Shown here: positions 1 to 8,276 of the stretch, in pieces
How positions within the stretch are numbered: the first letter of the stretch is position 1
Layout: every line of letters starts with the position of its first letter
Assembly (NCBI RefSeq): GCF_001399755.1
Contig: NZ_LJCP01000010.1
Coordinates: 496,001 to 560,000 of the forward strand
Direction: 5' to 3'
Length of the DNA stretch: 64,000 nucleotides
DNA from: Thiohalorhabdus denitrificans
GTDB taxonomy: Bacteria; Pseudomonadota; Gammaproteobacteria; Thiohalorhabdales; Thiohalorhabdaceae
Translations under genes and position numbers: made by a program
The notes under the pieces: model-generated
The model's input: only the letters and a program-made list of their open reading frames with translations
Told to the model about the DNA's origin: nothing
Database searches by the model: none

Positions 1-790
1 GGTGGAGGAGCTCCGCCCGGCCCGCGGCGGTGGGGACTTCGTCCACATTGTGGCGATCGAAGGTGGAGCCGAGCAGGAACTCCTGATCCCCCCAGGGGAC
101 CAGGGTCACCTTCCGGTTTACCGGCCGGTCCGGAAGGCCCTCCTCCAGCCGACCGCCCAGAACCTCCCCCTTCACCGGGGTAAGCGGCAGCCAGTGGAAC
201 CACGGGTTCTCCCGCACCCGGTAGCCCTCGCAGAAGACCACCCGGTCGGCGCGCAGCTCCCCCCAGGCCACACCCTCCGGGCCCACCGTGACGTCCTTCG
301 GGTCCACCACTCCCCGGCGTAGGGTCCCACTCGCGGCGACGATCTCTGCCGCGGCCTCCAGAAAGGCCTCCGTATCCAGGACCCCGCCCCCGTGCACGGG
401 ATAGGCCTCCGGCTCCTCCTCGGAGCCCGCCACCGGCGCCCCGAGGTAGGGCCGGAAATCCGGGTCGGCGCGCCGGCGCCGGTAGTGCTCCGCCTCCTCG
501 GCGCCCCGGCACAGCCGGAGGGTGTCCACCTCCCGCAGCAGGGCGCGCCCGGTCCGCTCCTCCGCGCGCCGATAGGTGCGAATGGCCGCGGGCAGCAGCT
601 CCTCGAGGGGCCCGGCCCGGGTCAGCCGGCGCCCACCGATGGGCGTGAGCAGGCCGGCGGCGACCCGGGAGGCGGACGCCGCCCGGGGCTGATCCACCAG
701 GGCCACGCGCCGGCCGCGCTCCAGGAGGGCCAGGGCCAGCAGGCTGCCTGCAAGGCCCCCGCCCACGATCAGGAAGTCATGCTCGTTCAT
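1..790 (-). CDS. FAD-dependent oxidoreductase, DAO family (C-terminus cut by window edge)
   Basis: The minus-strand frame opens with MNEHDFLIVGGGLAGSLLA, a classic N-terminal dinucleotide-binding GxGxxG fold for FAD, and continues open to the window edge for 263 codons. A mid-protein stretch VVFCEGY and the later GDQEFLLGSTFD resemble the second FAD-contacting strand and the substrate domain of D-amino-acid/glycine oxidase-like (DAO) flavoproteins. The substrate cannot be told. The C-terminus lies outside the window. Two in-frame ATGs just upstream (799 and 802) are alternative starts; none has a clear ribosome site. It is divergent from the polynucleotide kinase gene. Confidence 0.75.
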   Translation of the reverse strand, partial: MNEHDFLIVGGGLAGSLLALALLERGRRVALVDQPRAASASRVAAGLLTPIGGRRLTRAGPLEELLPAAIRTYRRAEERTGRALLREVDTLRLCRGAEEAEHYRRRRADPDFRPYLGAPVAGSEEEPEAYPVHGGGVLDTEAFLEAAAEIVAASGTLRRGVVDPKDVTVGPEGVAWGELRADRVVFCEGYRVRENPWFHWLPLTPVKGEVLGGRLEEGLPDRPVNRKVTLVPWGDQEFLLGSTFDRHNVDEVPTAAGRAELLH

Positions 791-845
791 GTGGTGCATC
801 ATGCCCAATAGCCACTGCCGATCAACCCCTCGGGAGGGAGCACCC

Positions 846-1847
846 TTGTCCAGCCCACCGCCCGGGGAGCCCGCCCCCCTGGACATCCCTCGAGACTGGG
901 TACGCGCCGCCGAGGCGATGCTGGCGGCCGGCGGGGGCCGGATCGTGGTCGCCGGAGCCGCGGACCGGGGCAAGTCCAGCTTCTGCCGCTACCTGACCGG
1001 CCGCTTCCTGGAGGCCGGCAAGGAGGTGGCCCTACTGGACGCCGACATCGGCCAGAAGGACCTCGGTCCCCCGGCGGCCCTCACCCTGGGGTTCCGCGCC
1101 CCCGGGCGGGAGCCCGAGGACGGGCCGCACGCCTTCTATTTCGTGGGCGCCGTGAGCCCACGCGGTCATTTCCTGCCCGTGGCGGTGGGAGCCGGGCGGC
1201 TTCTGGCCCAGGCCGGAGCCCAGCCGGTCATCGTCAACACCGACGGCCTGGTCCACGGACCCGGCCGGATCCTGCGGCACTATCAGATGGAGGCCCTGGA
1301 CCCCGACCACGTGGTGGCCCTGGAGGCGGAAGGCGAGGCCGGCGCGGTGCCCGCGCCCTTGGGGGCCACGGTGCACCGGCTCCGCCCCGCCCCGTCTGCG
1401 CGGCCCCGGAGCCCCGCTGAGCGCAAGGCGGCCCGGCAGCGGGCCTTCCGGGCCCATTTCCGGAACGCCGGGCGTGCGGTGCTGGACCTGGAGACCTTCC
1501 ACCTGGAGCGCTGCCTGCTGTTCTCGGGCCGGACCGTGGACCCGGGAGGATTCCTACACGCCGAGGAGACCCCGGAAGGCCCTCTGGTGGTAGGCAACCG
1601 GCCTGTCCCCGACGGGACCACCAAACGCCTCCCGGCCGGTTTCGAGCGGGACCTGCTGTGCGGCGTCCTGGACGCCGACGGCCGCTGCCTGGGGCTGGCC
1701 CGCCTGGCGCGCCTCGATTTCCGGACCCGGAGGCTGACCCTGTGGACCCCCGTGCCCCCGACCCGGATCCGGGGCCTGCAGCTGGGCGACCTCTACGTGG
1801 ACGCCGAGGGCCGGGAGCTGGCGCGCAGCCGTCCCCGGCATCTCTAA
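846..1847 (+). CDS. Clp1/Grc3-like polynucleotide 5'-kinase
   Basis: Predicted P-loop kinase that transfers phosphate to a 5'-hydroxyl end of RNA or DNA. The P-loop GAADRGKSSFCRYL lies near residue 38, followed by a switch-like LLDADIGQKDLG, the signature D-x-D-x-GQ of the Clp1_P family (Clp1, Grc3/NOL9 and their prokaryotic relatives). A later VIVNTDGLVHG matches the next conserved motif of that family. The C-terminal half is a beta-rich domain as in Grc3. I chose TTG at 846 because GGGAGGGAG sits 5 to 8 bases before it; an in-frame ATG at 789 would overlap the divergent gene. Its 3' end overlaps the convergent Nudix gene by 4 bases. Such kinases are sparse in bacteria; the substrate is unknown. 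Confidence 0.72.
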   Translation: MSSPPPGEPAPLDIPRDWVRAAEAMLAAGGGRIVVAGAADRGKSSFCRYLTGRFLEAGKEVALLDADIGQKDLGPPAALTLGFRAPGREPEDGPHAFYFVGAVSPRGHFLPVAVGAGRLLAQAGAQPVIVNTDGLVHGPGRILRHYQMEALDPDHVVALEAEGEAGAVPAPLGATVHRLRPAPSARPRSPAERKAARQRAFRAHFRNAGRAVLDLETFHLERCLLFSGRTVDPGGFLHAEETPEGPLVVGNRPVPDGTTKRLPAGFERDLLCGVLDADGRCLGLARLARLDFRTRRLTLWTPVPPTRIRGLQLGDLYVDAEGRELARSRPRHL

Positions 1848-2359
1848 CCCTCCGGGCAGCCGGCGTACCTCCGGGCCCATTCCAGGGCCCCGCGCACCCG
1901 GTCCCCCAGCAGCTCCCGGCCCTCGGCGGCGGTGACCCAGCGGTATTCGTGGTGCTCGGGGCAACCCAGCTCCGCGCTCACCGGCAGCACCACCTCCGTC
2001 TGCGCGGTGCGGCCGGCGAAGTACACGGCCTTCTTGCGGCCCCGGTTGTAAGTCTCGGTCTCGTAGCGGTCCCGGTCCCAGGGGAAGCTGAGATCGGCGA
2101 TCCCGGTCTCCTCCGCCACCTCCCGCACGGCCGCGTTCAGGGGGACCTCCCCCGGCTCCACCAGCCCCTTGGGGAAGTCCCAGTAGCGGAAGGCGCGCAG
2201 CAACAGGAACCGGCAGCCCTCGGCCACCGGCCGGATCACCACCACCCCCGCGGCAAGCTCCAAACCCTTTCCCGTGATCTCTTTCTCCTCTACCCGTACG
2301 CGCCGGAACTGCCCCTCCGGCGGGCGGTACCACAGGCCGTGGGGCTTGGCGTGGCCCAT
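1844..2359 (-). CDS. Nudix hydrolase, Ap4A/ADP-ribose type
   Basis: The Nudix box is complete: GLVEPGEVPLNAAVREVAEE followed by TGI, fitting G-x5-E-x7-REVxEExG. The core starts at LELAAGVVVIRP. The RYWDFPKG stretch before the box is typical of diadenosine tetraphosphatase-like members that hydrolyse nucleoside diphosphates linked to another group. About 171 residues from the ATG at 2359, which has no visible ribosome site. A TTG just before LELAAG would give a shorter product, so the start is uncertain. Alone on the minus strand, about 100 bases downstream of the Mth938-like gene. Confidence 0.85.
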   Translation of the reverse strand: MGHAKPHGLWYRPPEGQFRRVRVEEKEITGKGLELAAGVVVIRPVAEGCRFLLLRAFRYWDFPKGLVEPGEVPLNAAVREVAEETGIADLSFPWDRDRYETETYNRGRKKAVYFAGRTAQTEVVLPVSAELGCPEHHEYRWVTAAEGRELLGDRVRGALEWARRYAGCPEG

Positions 2360-2463
2360 GCGGCCGGCAAGGGACGCCGAACCCTGGATCCAATGGCGCG
2401 GGAGGCGGCGCCCCAAGGCCCAAACCGGGGATGGGATGCGGCGGGATCGATCGGCGGAAGGGG

Positions 2464-2808
2464 CTAGCAGGTGAGGTGCAGGGCGGCCGCGATACGGGCG
2501 GAGTCCCCCATCAGTCGGTTGAGCTCCTCCACGGCCTGGGTGGTCCGGGCCACACGGGGCTCGATGCCCTTGTCCCGCAGGGCCTTGAGGGTCTTCTCCG
2601 GCACGTCCATGTTGCCGTAGTAGCCGGTGCCGATTACCAGGACCTCCGGCGGGTCCGCCAGGACGCCCTCCAGATCCCCGGGGTCGAGGGAATGCCCCTC
2701 CTTCCTCCACCACGGGGAATGGACGCCGTCGGACAGCAGGAGCACGTCCTTGGTGTACACCCGGCCCGCTATGGTGATGCGGCCGAAGGCGTAGTCGTCC
2801 ACCGCCAT
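2464..2808 (-). CDS. Mth938-like domain protein (DUF498/AAMDC-NDUFAF3 family)
   Basis: A 114-residue cytosolic protein with the hallmarks of the Mth938 fold: ITIAGRVYTKDVLLL near the start, the central VLVIGTGYYG, and a final helix region with TTQAVEELNRLMGD. The family includes a human mitochondrial complex I assembly factor (NDUFAF3); the bacterial role is not established. The start ATG at 2808 has GGGAGG five bases upstream, preferred over an upstream in-frame ATG. It follows the MBL-rhodanese gene by about 75 bases on the same strand and may be co-transcribed with it. Confidence 0.8.
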   Translation of the reverse strand: MAVDDYAFGRITIAGRVYTKDVLLLSDGVHSPWWRKEGHSLDPGDLEGVLADPPEVLVIGTGYYGNMDVPEKTLKALRDKGIEPRVARTTQAVEELNRLMGDSARIAAALHLTC

Positions 2809-2883
2809 GTGCGCCTCCCGGGGTGGCCTGGATCCACCCATCCTGCCCCAGGACGCATCCGGCGCCAAGCCGGCAGGCCGGGC

Positions 2884-4278
2884 TCAATCCTCCACCGGCA
2901 GGCCGGCGTTCTTCCAGCCACCAAACCCGCCGAGCGTGTTGAAGATGGGGCCGCGCCCGGCGCGGGCGAGGACGCTGGCGATGACCGAGGAGCGGAAGCC
3001 GCTGCCGCAATAGACGGCGACCGGCCGGCCCTCGGGCACCTCCTCCAGGCGGTCGTTGATCTCCCCCCCGGACAGGTGCCGGGCCCCGGGCACGTGTCCC
3101 GCGCTCCATTCCCCGGGCTGGCGGACGTCGAGGATCACCAGGTCGCCGTTCCGGCGCCGCTCTTCGTCGAGGCCGCGCGGCGTCCATTGCGGCAGCATCT
3201 CCGGCTCCCGGCCCGAGGTGCGCCAGGCGGCCATCCCGCCCCCCAGCCAGCCCAGCGGCACCGGATAGCCGATGCGCAGCAGGTGCCAGGTAGCGGTCCA
3301 CAGGTCGGAGGCGTCGTCCAGGACGAGCACCGTGCGCGCTTCCTTCGGGAGCACGGTACCGGCCCAGGTGGGAAAGGCGTTGCCCAGGCCGATGTTGAGC
3401 GCCCCGGGGACATGCCCGCCGCCGAAGGCCTCGGGGGTCCGGCAGTCCACCAGGTAGGCCCCCTCGTCCCGGGCGTGCTCCACCTCCGCCGGCCCCATGG
3501 GGCGCGGCTCGGTAAGGACCCCCAGCGCCTCGGGCCCGGCCTGGTTGCCCTGGCGCATCCGCGGCCAGTACGGGGGCACCGTGGGCAGCCCCTCCAGGTT
3601 CAGGCACTGCCGGGTGAACTCGTTTTCGTCCTCCACGGACTGGAGGATATGGTTCAGGCGGCGCTCGTAGCCCAGGGAGGTGAACAGCATGCTGCCGATG
3701 GAACCGCCGCACAGGGAGCCGGCCACGTGGGTGGGGAACACCATCACGTGGTCCGGCAGCGGCAGGATCTTGTCGCGCAGAGTCTGGCAGACCTCGCGGG
3801 CGTGCCTCTGGGTCCGCTCCCAGTCCCCCAGCAGGTCCGGGCGGGCCACGTCCGCCACCAGCAGCGCTCCCCCGGAGAGGAGCATGAGGGGGTCCTCGCC
3901 CCGCGAGCTGTCCCGTACCAACAGGCTGATGTGCTCCGGCGTGTGGCCGGGGGTGTGCAGGACCTCGAGCTCCACCTCCCCCATGGACAGGCGGTCGCCG
4001 TCGGCGAGGGATTCGGCCCGGTAGCCGAGCTCGGCGCGGGCGCTGGCCAGCAGCTCCAGGTCACCCCGCTGCCGCAGTTCGGTGATGCCCGACAGGAAGT
4101 CGTTGTGCTGGTGGGTATCGGCGGCGTAACGAATCCGCAGGCCATGCTCCTGGGCGTAGCGGTAATAGGTGTCCACATCCCGGCGCACGTCGAGGGCCAG
4201 GGCCTCCCCCGTTTCCTCGGACCCGATCAAGTACGAGGCATGCCCGAGGCTGGGCAGATAGAACTGTTCGAAGAGCAT
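2884..4278 (-). CDS. Metallo-beta-lactamase fold hydrolase with two rhodanese domains
   Basis: 464 residues. Residues 1 to about 240 are an MBL domain: ADTHQHNDFLSG is the metal motif in the THxHND form seen in persulfide dioxygenase/rhodanese fusions, followed by HTPGHTPEHISLLV. Two rhodanese domains follow. The first (about 265-355) has no cysteine at its loop and is probably structural. The second (about 370-460) has CGSGFRSS, with the persulfide-carrying cysteine in place. The likely role is oxidation or transfer of sulfane sulfur such as glutathione persulfide, in the cytosol. It is not ETHE1 proper; a separate ETHE1-like gene lies at 11462. Confidence 0.85.
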   Translation of the reverse strand: MLFEQFYLPSLGHASYLIGSEETGEALALDVRRDVDTYYRYAQEHGLRIRYAADTHQHNDFLSGITELRQRGDLELLASARAELGYRAESLADGDRLSMGEVELEVLHTPGHTPEHISLLVRDSSRGEDPLMLLSGGALLVADVARPDLLGDWERTQRHAREVCQTLRDKILPLPDHVMVFPTHVAGSLCGGSIGSMLFTSLGYERRLNHILQSVEDENEFTRQCLNLEGLPTVPPYWPRMRQGNQAGPEALGVLTEPRPMGPAEVEHARDEGAYLVDCRTPEAFGGGHVPGALNIGLGNAFPTWAGTVLPKEARTVLVLDDASDLWTATWHLLRIGYPVPLGWLGGGMAAWRTSGREPEMLPQWTPRGLDEERRRNGDLVILDVRQPGEWSAGHVPGARHLSGGEINDRLEEVPEGRPVAVYCGSGFRSSVIASVLARAGRGPIFNTLGGFGGWKNAGLPVED

Positions 4279-4458
4279 GGCGTTTCCCGCTATTGCCGGC
4301 TTGTTGGGCGACGGCGAGCCGCTGGGGCCCGGAACCTCCCCCTTTCAAGATTGGTTCCCGGCCGGGGGGAGGTGTTCCGTTGCGGGGGGAGAGGTGGGAA
4401 ATTGGCCTAACGGGGGTAGTCACTGTCCATAGCCCGGCACGGGCGCGGGGGTGGAACC

Positions 4459-4980
4459 ATGCAGATCACCATGATCATGGCGGCGTCGGACAACGGCGTC
4501 ATCGGTGTCGACAACCGACTGCCGTGGGCCCTGCCCGACGACCTGCGCTTCTTCGCCCGACAGACGCGGGGGAAGATGGTCCTCATGGGCCGGCGGACCT
4601 ACGATTCCCTGGGCCCCACCGCCGAACGGCCCAACCCCTTGCCCGGACGTATCCTCCTGGTGGTTACGGGGCGCCCTGGGGATTTCCCCCTGGAATGCGA
4701 GGAGGTGGTGCCGGTGGGCTCGGTGCAGGAGGGGCTGGCCATGGCGGAGGCCCTGGGCGAGGAGGAGCTCATGGTAGCCGGGGGCCATTCGGTGTTCATG
4801 GAGGCCTGGCCCTTCGCCGACCGCATCCTGCTCACCCGGGTCCACGGCCAGTTCGAGGGGGACACCTTCGTTCCCGACCCGGATCCCCGGAAGTGGCGGG
4901 AGGTCAGCAGCGAGCACCACCCGGTGGACCCCGACCACGCCTACCCCTTCACCACCTCCACCCTGGAGCGCCGCACCTGA
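4459..4980 (+). CDS. folA: Dihydrofolate reductase
   Basis: Reduces dihydrofolate to tetrahydrofolate with NADPH. The 173-residue length is normal. Visible motifs are MIMAASDNGVIG at the N-terminus, the substrate loop LPWALPDDLRFF with the catalytic acid of the PxD region, GKMVLMGRRTYDSLG for cofactor binding, and EELMVAGGHSVF, which aligns with the GGxxxY/F loop. The C-terminal HPVDPDHAYPFTTSTLERR matches the terminal strands of chromosomal enzymes. It stands alone between minus-strand genes. The ATG follows GGGGGTGGAACC, a weak ribosome site. Confidence 0.95.
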   Translation: MQITMIMAASDNGVIGVDNRLPWALPDDLRFFARQTRGKMVLMGRRTYDSLGPTAERPNPLPGRILLVVTGRPGDFPLECEEVVPVGSVQEGLAMAEALGEEELMVAGGHSVFMEAWPFADRILLTRVHGQFEGDTFVPDPDPRKWREVSSEHHPVDPDHAYPFTTSTLERRT

Positions 4981-5001
4981 CCTCCGCGGAGGGGGGACCC
5001 G

Positions 5002-6282
5002 TTATCCCACGGGCTCCAGCTCGAAGGGCAGCAGCTCCTCGCAGCGCCGGATCCGCTCCAGGAGCTGGCGGGGGTCCTCGGCCCCCACGAACAGATAGCC
5101 CAGCTCGTAGCTGTAGCTGTCCTGGTCCGGGAGCTCGGACAGCCGCATGCCCGGCCGCACGTGGATCTCCACCAGGGTCCCCGGCACCTCCTCCTGAAGG
5201 GTGTGGATGTCCTCCTCCCCCGGCACCGCCGCCACCCGGGCATCCTCGAAATGGCGCAGGAAGTGCTTGGCGGCGTAACGGAACGGCCCGCCCCCCGGGG
5301 TGCGCCGGGGATGCCCCCCCAGGGCCACGTCCACCAGGACCCGCAGGTTGGAGTAGCCGTCCACCTTATCGAACAGATCGCTGTGGGACTGGGAGATGCG
5401 TGGATTGATCTCCAGCAGCCAGGTCCGGTCCCGTTTCTCGTCGTAGTAGAACTCGATGTTGAAGGTGGTGTTGTCCAGGCCCAGGAACGTCACCAGGGCG
5501 CGGGACCTCTCGATCATGCGGGCCTGGATGTCCGCGGGGAGGTCGGAGGGGTACTGGTAGCGGGCGAAGGTAGTCTCGTTGGCGTAGCGGACGGAGTCGA
5601 CGATCCCGTAGACCTCCACCGCGCCGTCCAGGGCGAAGCCCTCCAGGGTGCACTGCCGGCCGCCGATGATCTCCTCCGCCACGCAATACCGCCCCTCCTC
5701 GGGAGGGATCCCCTCCGGCAGCTCCAGCATGCCCAGCAGCCGGTTGAAGGGCTCCGCGAACCGGCCGATGCGCTCCCGCACCACCTCCAGGGCCACCCGG
5801 AGCTCGGCGTCGTCCCGCACCCGAAAGCCCAGCTGCGACCGCCAGGCCTTCACCGGTTTGATCCAGAAGGGGTACTCCAGGTCCACCTGGGCGCGGGGAT
5901 CCGCGGCGAAGGGATCGAAGCGGCAGAAGCGCGGCACGCAATCGGCCACCACCTTGCGCTGCTCCAGGCGGCTCCAGTACTTGTCCTCGGACTTCACCAC
6001 CGCCTCCAGGGAGGGGCCGCGGAGACCGAGGCGCCGACAGAGGATGGGCACCATGTCGCTCACGGGGAAGTCCCAGAAGCCAACAAGCGCGTCCACGGAC
6101 CCGGGGAAATCCCGCAGCTGCCGCTCGGCCCGGTCGATCAGCTCCTCCAGAGGATAGGCGTCCCCGCGGACATTTTGGTAGGCGAGCAAGGGATGGAAGC
6201 GGATATCCCCGGGTACGGACAGGGCCTCCAGCCGGGCCTGGTTGAAGGCATCGGGACCGATCACGAACACGTTCCGGGGCAT
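5002..6282 (-). CDS. ATP-grasp enzyme of unknown specificity
   Basis: 426 residues with an ATP-grasp fold. An N-terminal domain (1-100) precedes KSEDKYWSRLEQRKV, then the ATP-binding lysine region PFWIKPVKAWRSQ near residue 150. The metal-binding end is FNIEFYYDEKRDRTWLLEIN with PRISQSHSDLF following, around 285-310. These features place it with carboxylate-amine ligases of the D-Ala-D-Ala ligase/carbamoyl-phosphate synthetase superfamily. The ligands joined cannot be predicted. It has no obvious operon partner; upstream is the divergent side of a 138-base gap. Confidence 0.75.
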   Translation of the reverse strand: MPRNVFVIGPDAFNQARLEALSVPGDIRFHPLLAYQNVRGDAYPLEELIDRAERQLRDFPGSVDALVGFWDFPVSDMVPILCRRLGLRGPSLEAVVKSEDKYWSRLEQRKVVADCVPRFCRFDPFAADPRAQVDLEYPFWIKPVKAWRSQLGFRVRDDAELRVALEVVRERIGRFAEPFNRLLGMLELPEGIPPEEGRYCVAEEIIGGRQCTLEGFALDGAVEVYGIVDSVRYANETTFARYQYPSDLPADIQARMIERSRALVTFLGLDNTTFNIEFYYDEKRDRTWLLEINPRISQSHSDLFDKVDGYSNLRVLVDVALGGHPRRTPGGGPFRYAAKHFLRHFEDARVAAVPGEEDIHTLQEEVPGTLVEIHVRPGMRLSELPDQDSYSYELGYLFVGAEDPRQLLERIRRCEELLPFELEPVG

Positions 6283-6420
6283 GGCCGCCTCATGGTCGCG
6301 GGGAAGTTGAGGACCGGGTGAAGGCCCCCCATTCCCCTCCTTACCCCATGGGCGTTAAACGGGGCAAGGCAGGCCGCCCCGTACCCGCCGCGGGGGGACA
6401 GCGGCCGATCCGGGCGGTGG

Positions 6421-6945
6421 TCATCCGGACAGGGCGGCGATGATGGCCCGGCAGAAGGCCCCGAGGTCGTTGGGATAGCGGGAGGTGATCAGGTTGCCGT
6501 CCTCCACCACCGGCCGGTCTTCATACGCGGCTCCGGCGTTCACCAGATCGTCCTTGATGGACCAGAAGCCCGTCATCCGGCGGCCCTTGACGATCCCCGC
6601 CGAGACCGGGACCCAGCCGGCGTGGCAGATGGCGGCGATGGGCTTCCCGGCCCCGTCGGCCCCGCGCACCATCTCCAGCAGGCGCTCCTGGCGCCGGAGG
6701 TGGTCGGGGGCGTACCCGCCGGGCAGGACCAGGGCGGCAAAGTCCTCCTGCCGCACGTCCTCCAGGCCCGCCCGGGCCTCAATAGACAGCCCATGCTTGC
6801 CCTGGTAGGTGCGCCGGGAAGGTCCGACCACCACCACCTCCGCGCCTTCCTCTCCCAGGCGGTAGAGGGGATAGTACAGTTCGATGTCCTCGAAGAGATC
6901 CGCGGCGAACAGGGCGACGCGCCGTCCCGAGAGCTTGCCCTCCAT
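6421..6945 (-). CDS. DJ-1/PfpI family protein
   Basis: 174 residues of the class I glutamine-amidotransferase-like fold. The nucleophile elbow AAICHAGW puts Cys at residue 107 with His next to it, as in PfpI/YhbO. LVLPGGYAPDHLR supplies the conserved GG loop, and the acidic residue near residue 17-19 (DLFEDIE) fits the third active-site position. Members are described as proteases, deglycases or stress chaperones, so activity stays open. GGAGGAG five bases before the ATG supports the start. Confidence 0.88.
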   Translation of the reverse strand: MEGKLSGRRVALFAADLFEDIELYYPLYRLGEEGAEVVVVGPSRRTYQGKHGLSIEARAGLEDVRQEDFAALVLPGGYAPDHLRRQERLLEMVRGADGAGKPIAAICHAGWVPVSAGIVKGRRMTGFWSIKDDLVNAGAAYEDRPVVEDGNLITSRYPNDLGAFCRAIIAALSG

Positions 6946-7121
6946 GAGCGCTCCTCCCCGGTATCCGTTTTCAATTGGCCGCGGGCCGGAGCCCTACCAT
7001 TGAGACTCGGTGGACACCGGTGGATTCACCGGAACGGGGAAGGTGCGCGGGGAACGGAAGGGCCCCGTCCCCATGCGAAGGGGCAGAGCCCGGTGCGGGA
7101 TGGCGGGGCGCTCCCGGGACG

Positions 7122-8276
7122 TCAGTGCGGCAGGTAGCGGGGGACCCGGACGGGCCGTTCCAGCCAGCGCTGGAAGCGGGCGTTGACCCGGTCGAAGTTC
7201 TCCGCCCACCACTGCGCGTCCAGGCGCAGCGCGCCGTCCAGGCGCTTCGGGAGGGTGGGCAGGTAGGCCTCCATCTCCTCGCCCACCAGCTCCCGGGAGG
7301 AGCGGCGCGCCGGGCCGTGGGGGATGTAGCGCACCTGGTTGGCCAGGCTGCGCGTGGAGGTGGCGAAGCGCAGGAAGTCCAGGGCCAGCTCCCGGTTGGG
7401 GGAATGGCGGACCACCCCCCACAGGTCCAGGCTGAGGATCTGGTGGTCCCAGAACAGCGCTAGGCCGAGCCCCCGGTTCACATTGGCGTCGTAGACCGCT
7501 CCGTTCCAGACCGTGGACATGGCCACCCGGCCGCTTTCCAGCAGGCGGACCGCCTCGGAGCCGGTGCGCCACCAGTCCACGTGGGGCTTGAGGCTGGTGA
7601 GGACCCGGAAGGCCCGGTCCAGGCCCTCCGGGGTGTCGAGCACGGTGTAGACCCGCTCGGGGGCCACGCCGTCGGCCATGAGGGCCCACTCCAGGTTGCC
7701 CTTGGGCGTCCGCCGCATTCCCCGCCGTCCGGGGAAGGCGTCCACGTCGAAGAAGTCCTCAACGGTTCGCGGGGCCCGGTCGGGGTAGTCCTCGGGATCG
7801 TAGGCGAAAGCGGTGGACCAGAAGACGCTGCCCACGCCACAACGCTCCAGCGCTCCCTCCAGGAAATCCTCCTCGGGCGCCATCCCCCCGGGGGCGGGGG
7901 CGAGCCGGTCGGGGTCAAGCTCCTCCAGGAGGCCCTGGTCGCAGCCGCGGACGGCGTCCGCCAGCTCCAGGTCCACCACGTCCCACTTCACGTTGCGGGA
8001 GCGTACCTGGCTGCGGATCTCCCGGAGCCCGCCGTTGTAGTCCACCACCTCCACATCCACGCCCGTCTCCTCCTCGTAGGCGCGGATGTAGCCCAGGATC
8101 TGGCTCCGGGTGTAGGCCCCGCCCCAGGACACCACGGTCAGCTCCCCGTCCTCGGCGGCTGCCGGTGGCGCCATTCCTGCCAGGGCCAGGGCCAGAACGG
8201 TCAGCACCGCCTGTCCCGGCCATCCGGTCGAAGGCCGGCCGGCGGCGGCTTTCCCGGGTCGCTCGCTCGTGCTCAA
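7122..8276 (-). CDS. Periplasmic substrate-binding protein, PotD/polyamine type
   Basis: Class D solute-binding protein of the PotD/PotF group. A signal peptide with the core AVLTVLALALAGMAPPAAA precedes the mature start EDGELTVVSWGGAYT, the typical first strand. NVKWDVVDLELADAV and MSTVWNGAVYDAN match ligand-cleft regions. 384 residues if it starts at TTG 8276. That TTG overlaps the TGA of the porin gene (TTGA), suggesting coupled translation. No ABC permease or ATPase follows, so its partner is either encoded elsewhere or is a signalling protein. The ligand (polyamine, amino acid derivative or other) is unknown. Confidence 0.8.
   Translation of the reverse strand: MSTSERPGKAAAGRPSTGWPGQAVLTVLALALAGMAPPAAAEDGELTVVSWGGAYTRSQILGYIRAYEEETGVDVEVVDYNGGLREIRSQVRSRNVKWDVVDLELADAVRGCDQGLLEELDPDRLAPAPGGMAPEEDFLEGALERCGVGSVFWSTAFAYDPEDYPDRAPRTVEDFFDVDAFPGRRGMRRTPKGNLEWALMADGVAPERVYTVLDTPEGLDRAFRVLTSLKPHVDWWRTGSEAVRLLESGRVAMSTVWNGAVYDANVNRGLGLALFWDHQILSLDLWGVVRHSPNRELALDFLRFATSTRSLANQVRYIPHGPARRSSRELVGEEMEAYLPTLPKRLDGALRLDAQWWAENFDRVNARFQRWLERPVRVPRYLPH

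Noticed and set aside
1844-3712. One continuous minus-strand frame joining Nudix and upstream sequence
   Set aside because: The upstream part overlaps the MBL-rhodanese and Mth938-like genes in another frame and reads as arginine/glycine-rich filler; only the last 171 codons are Nudix.
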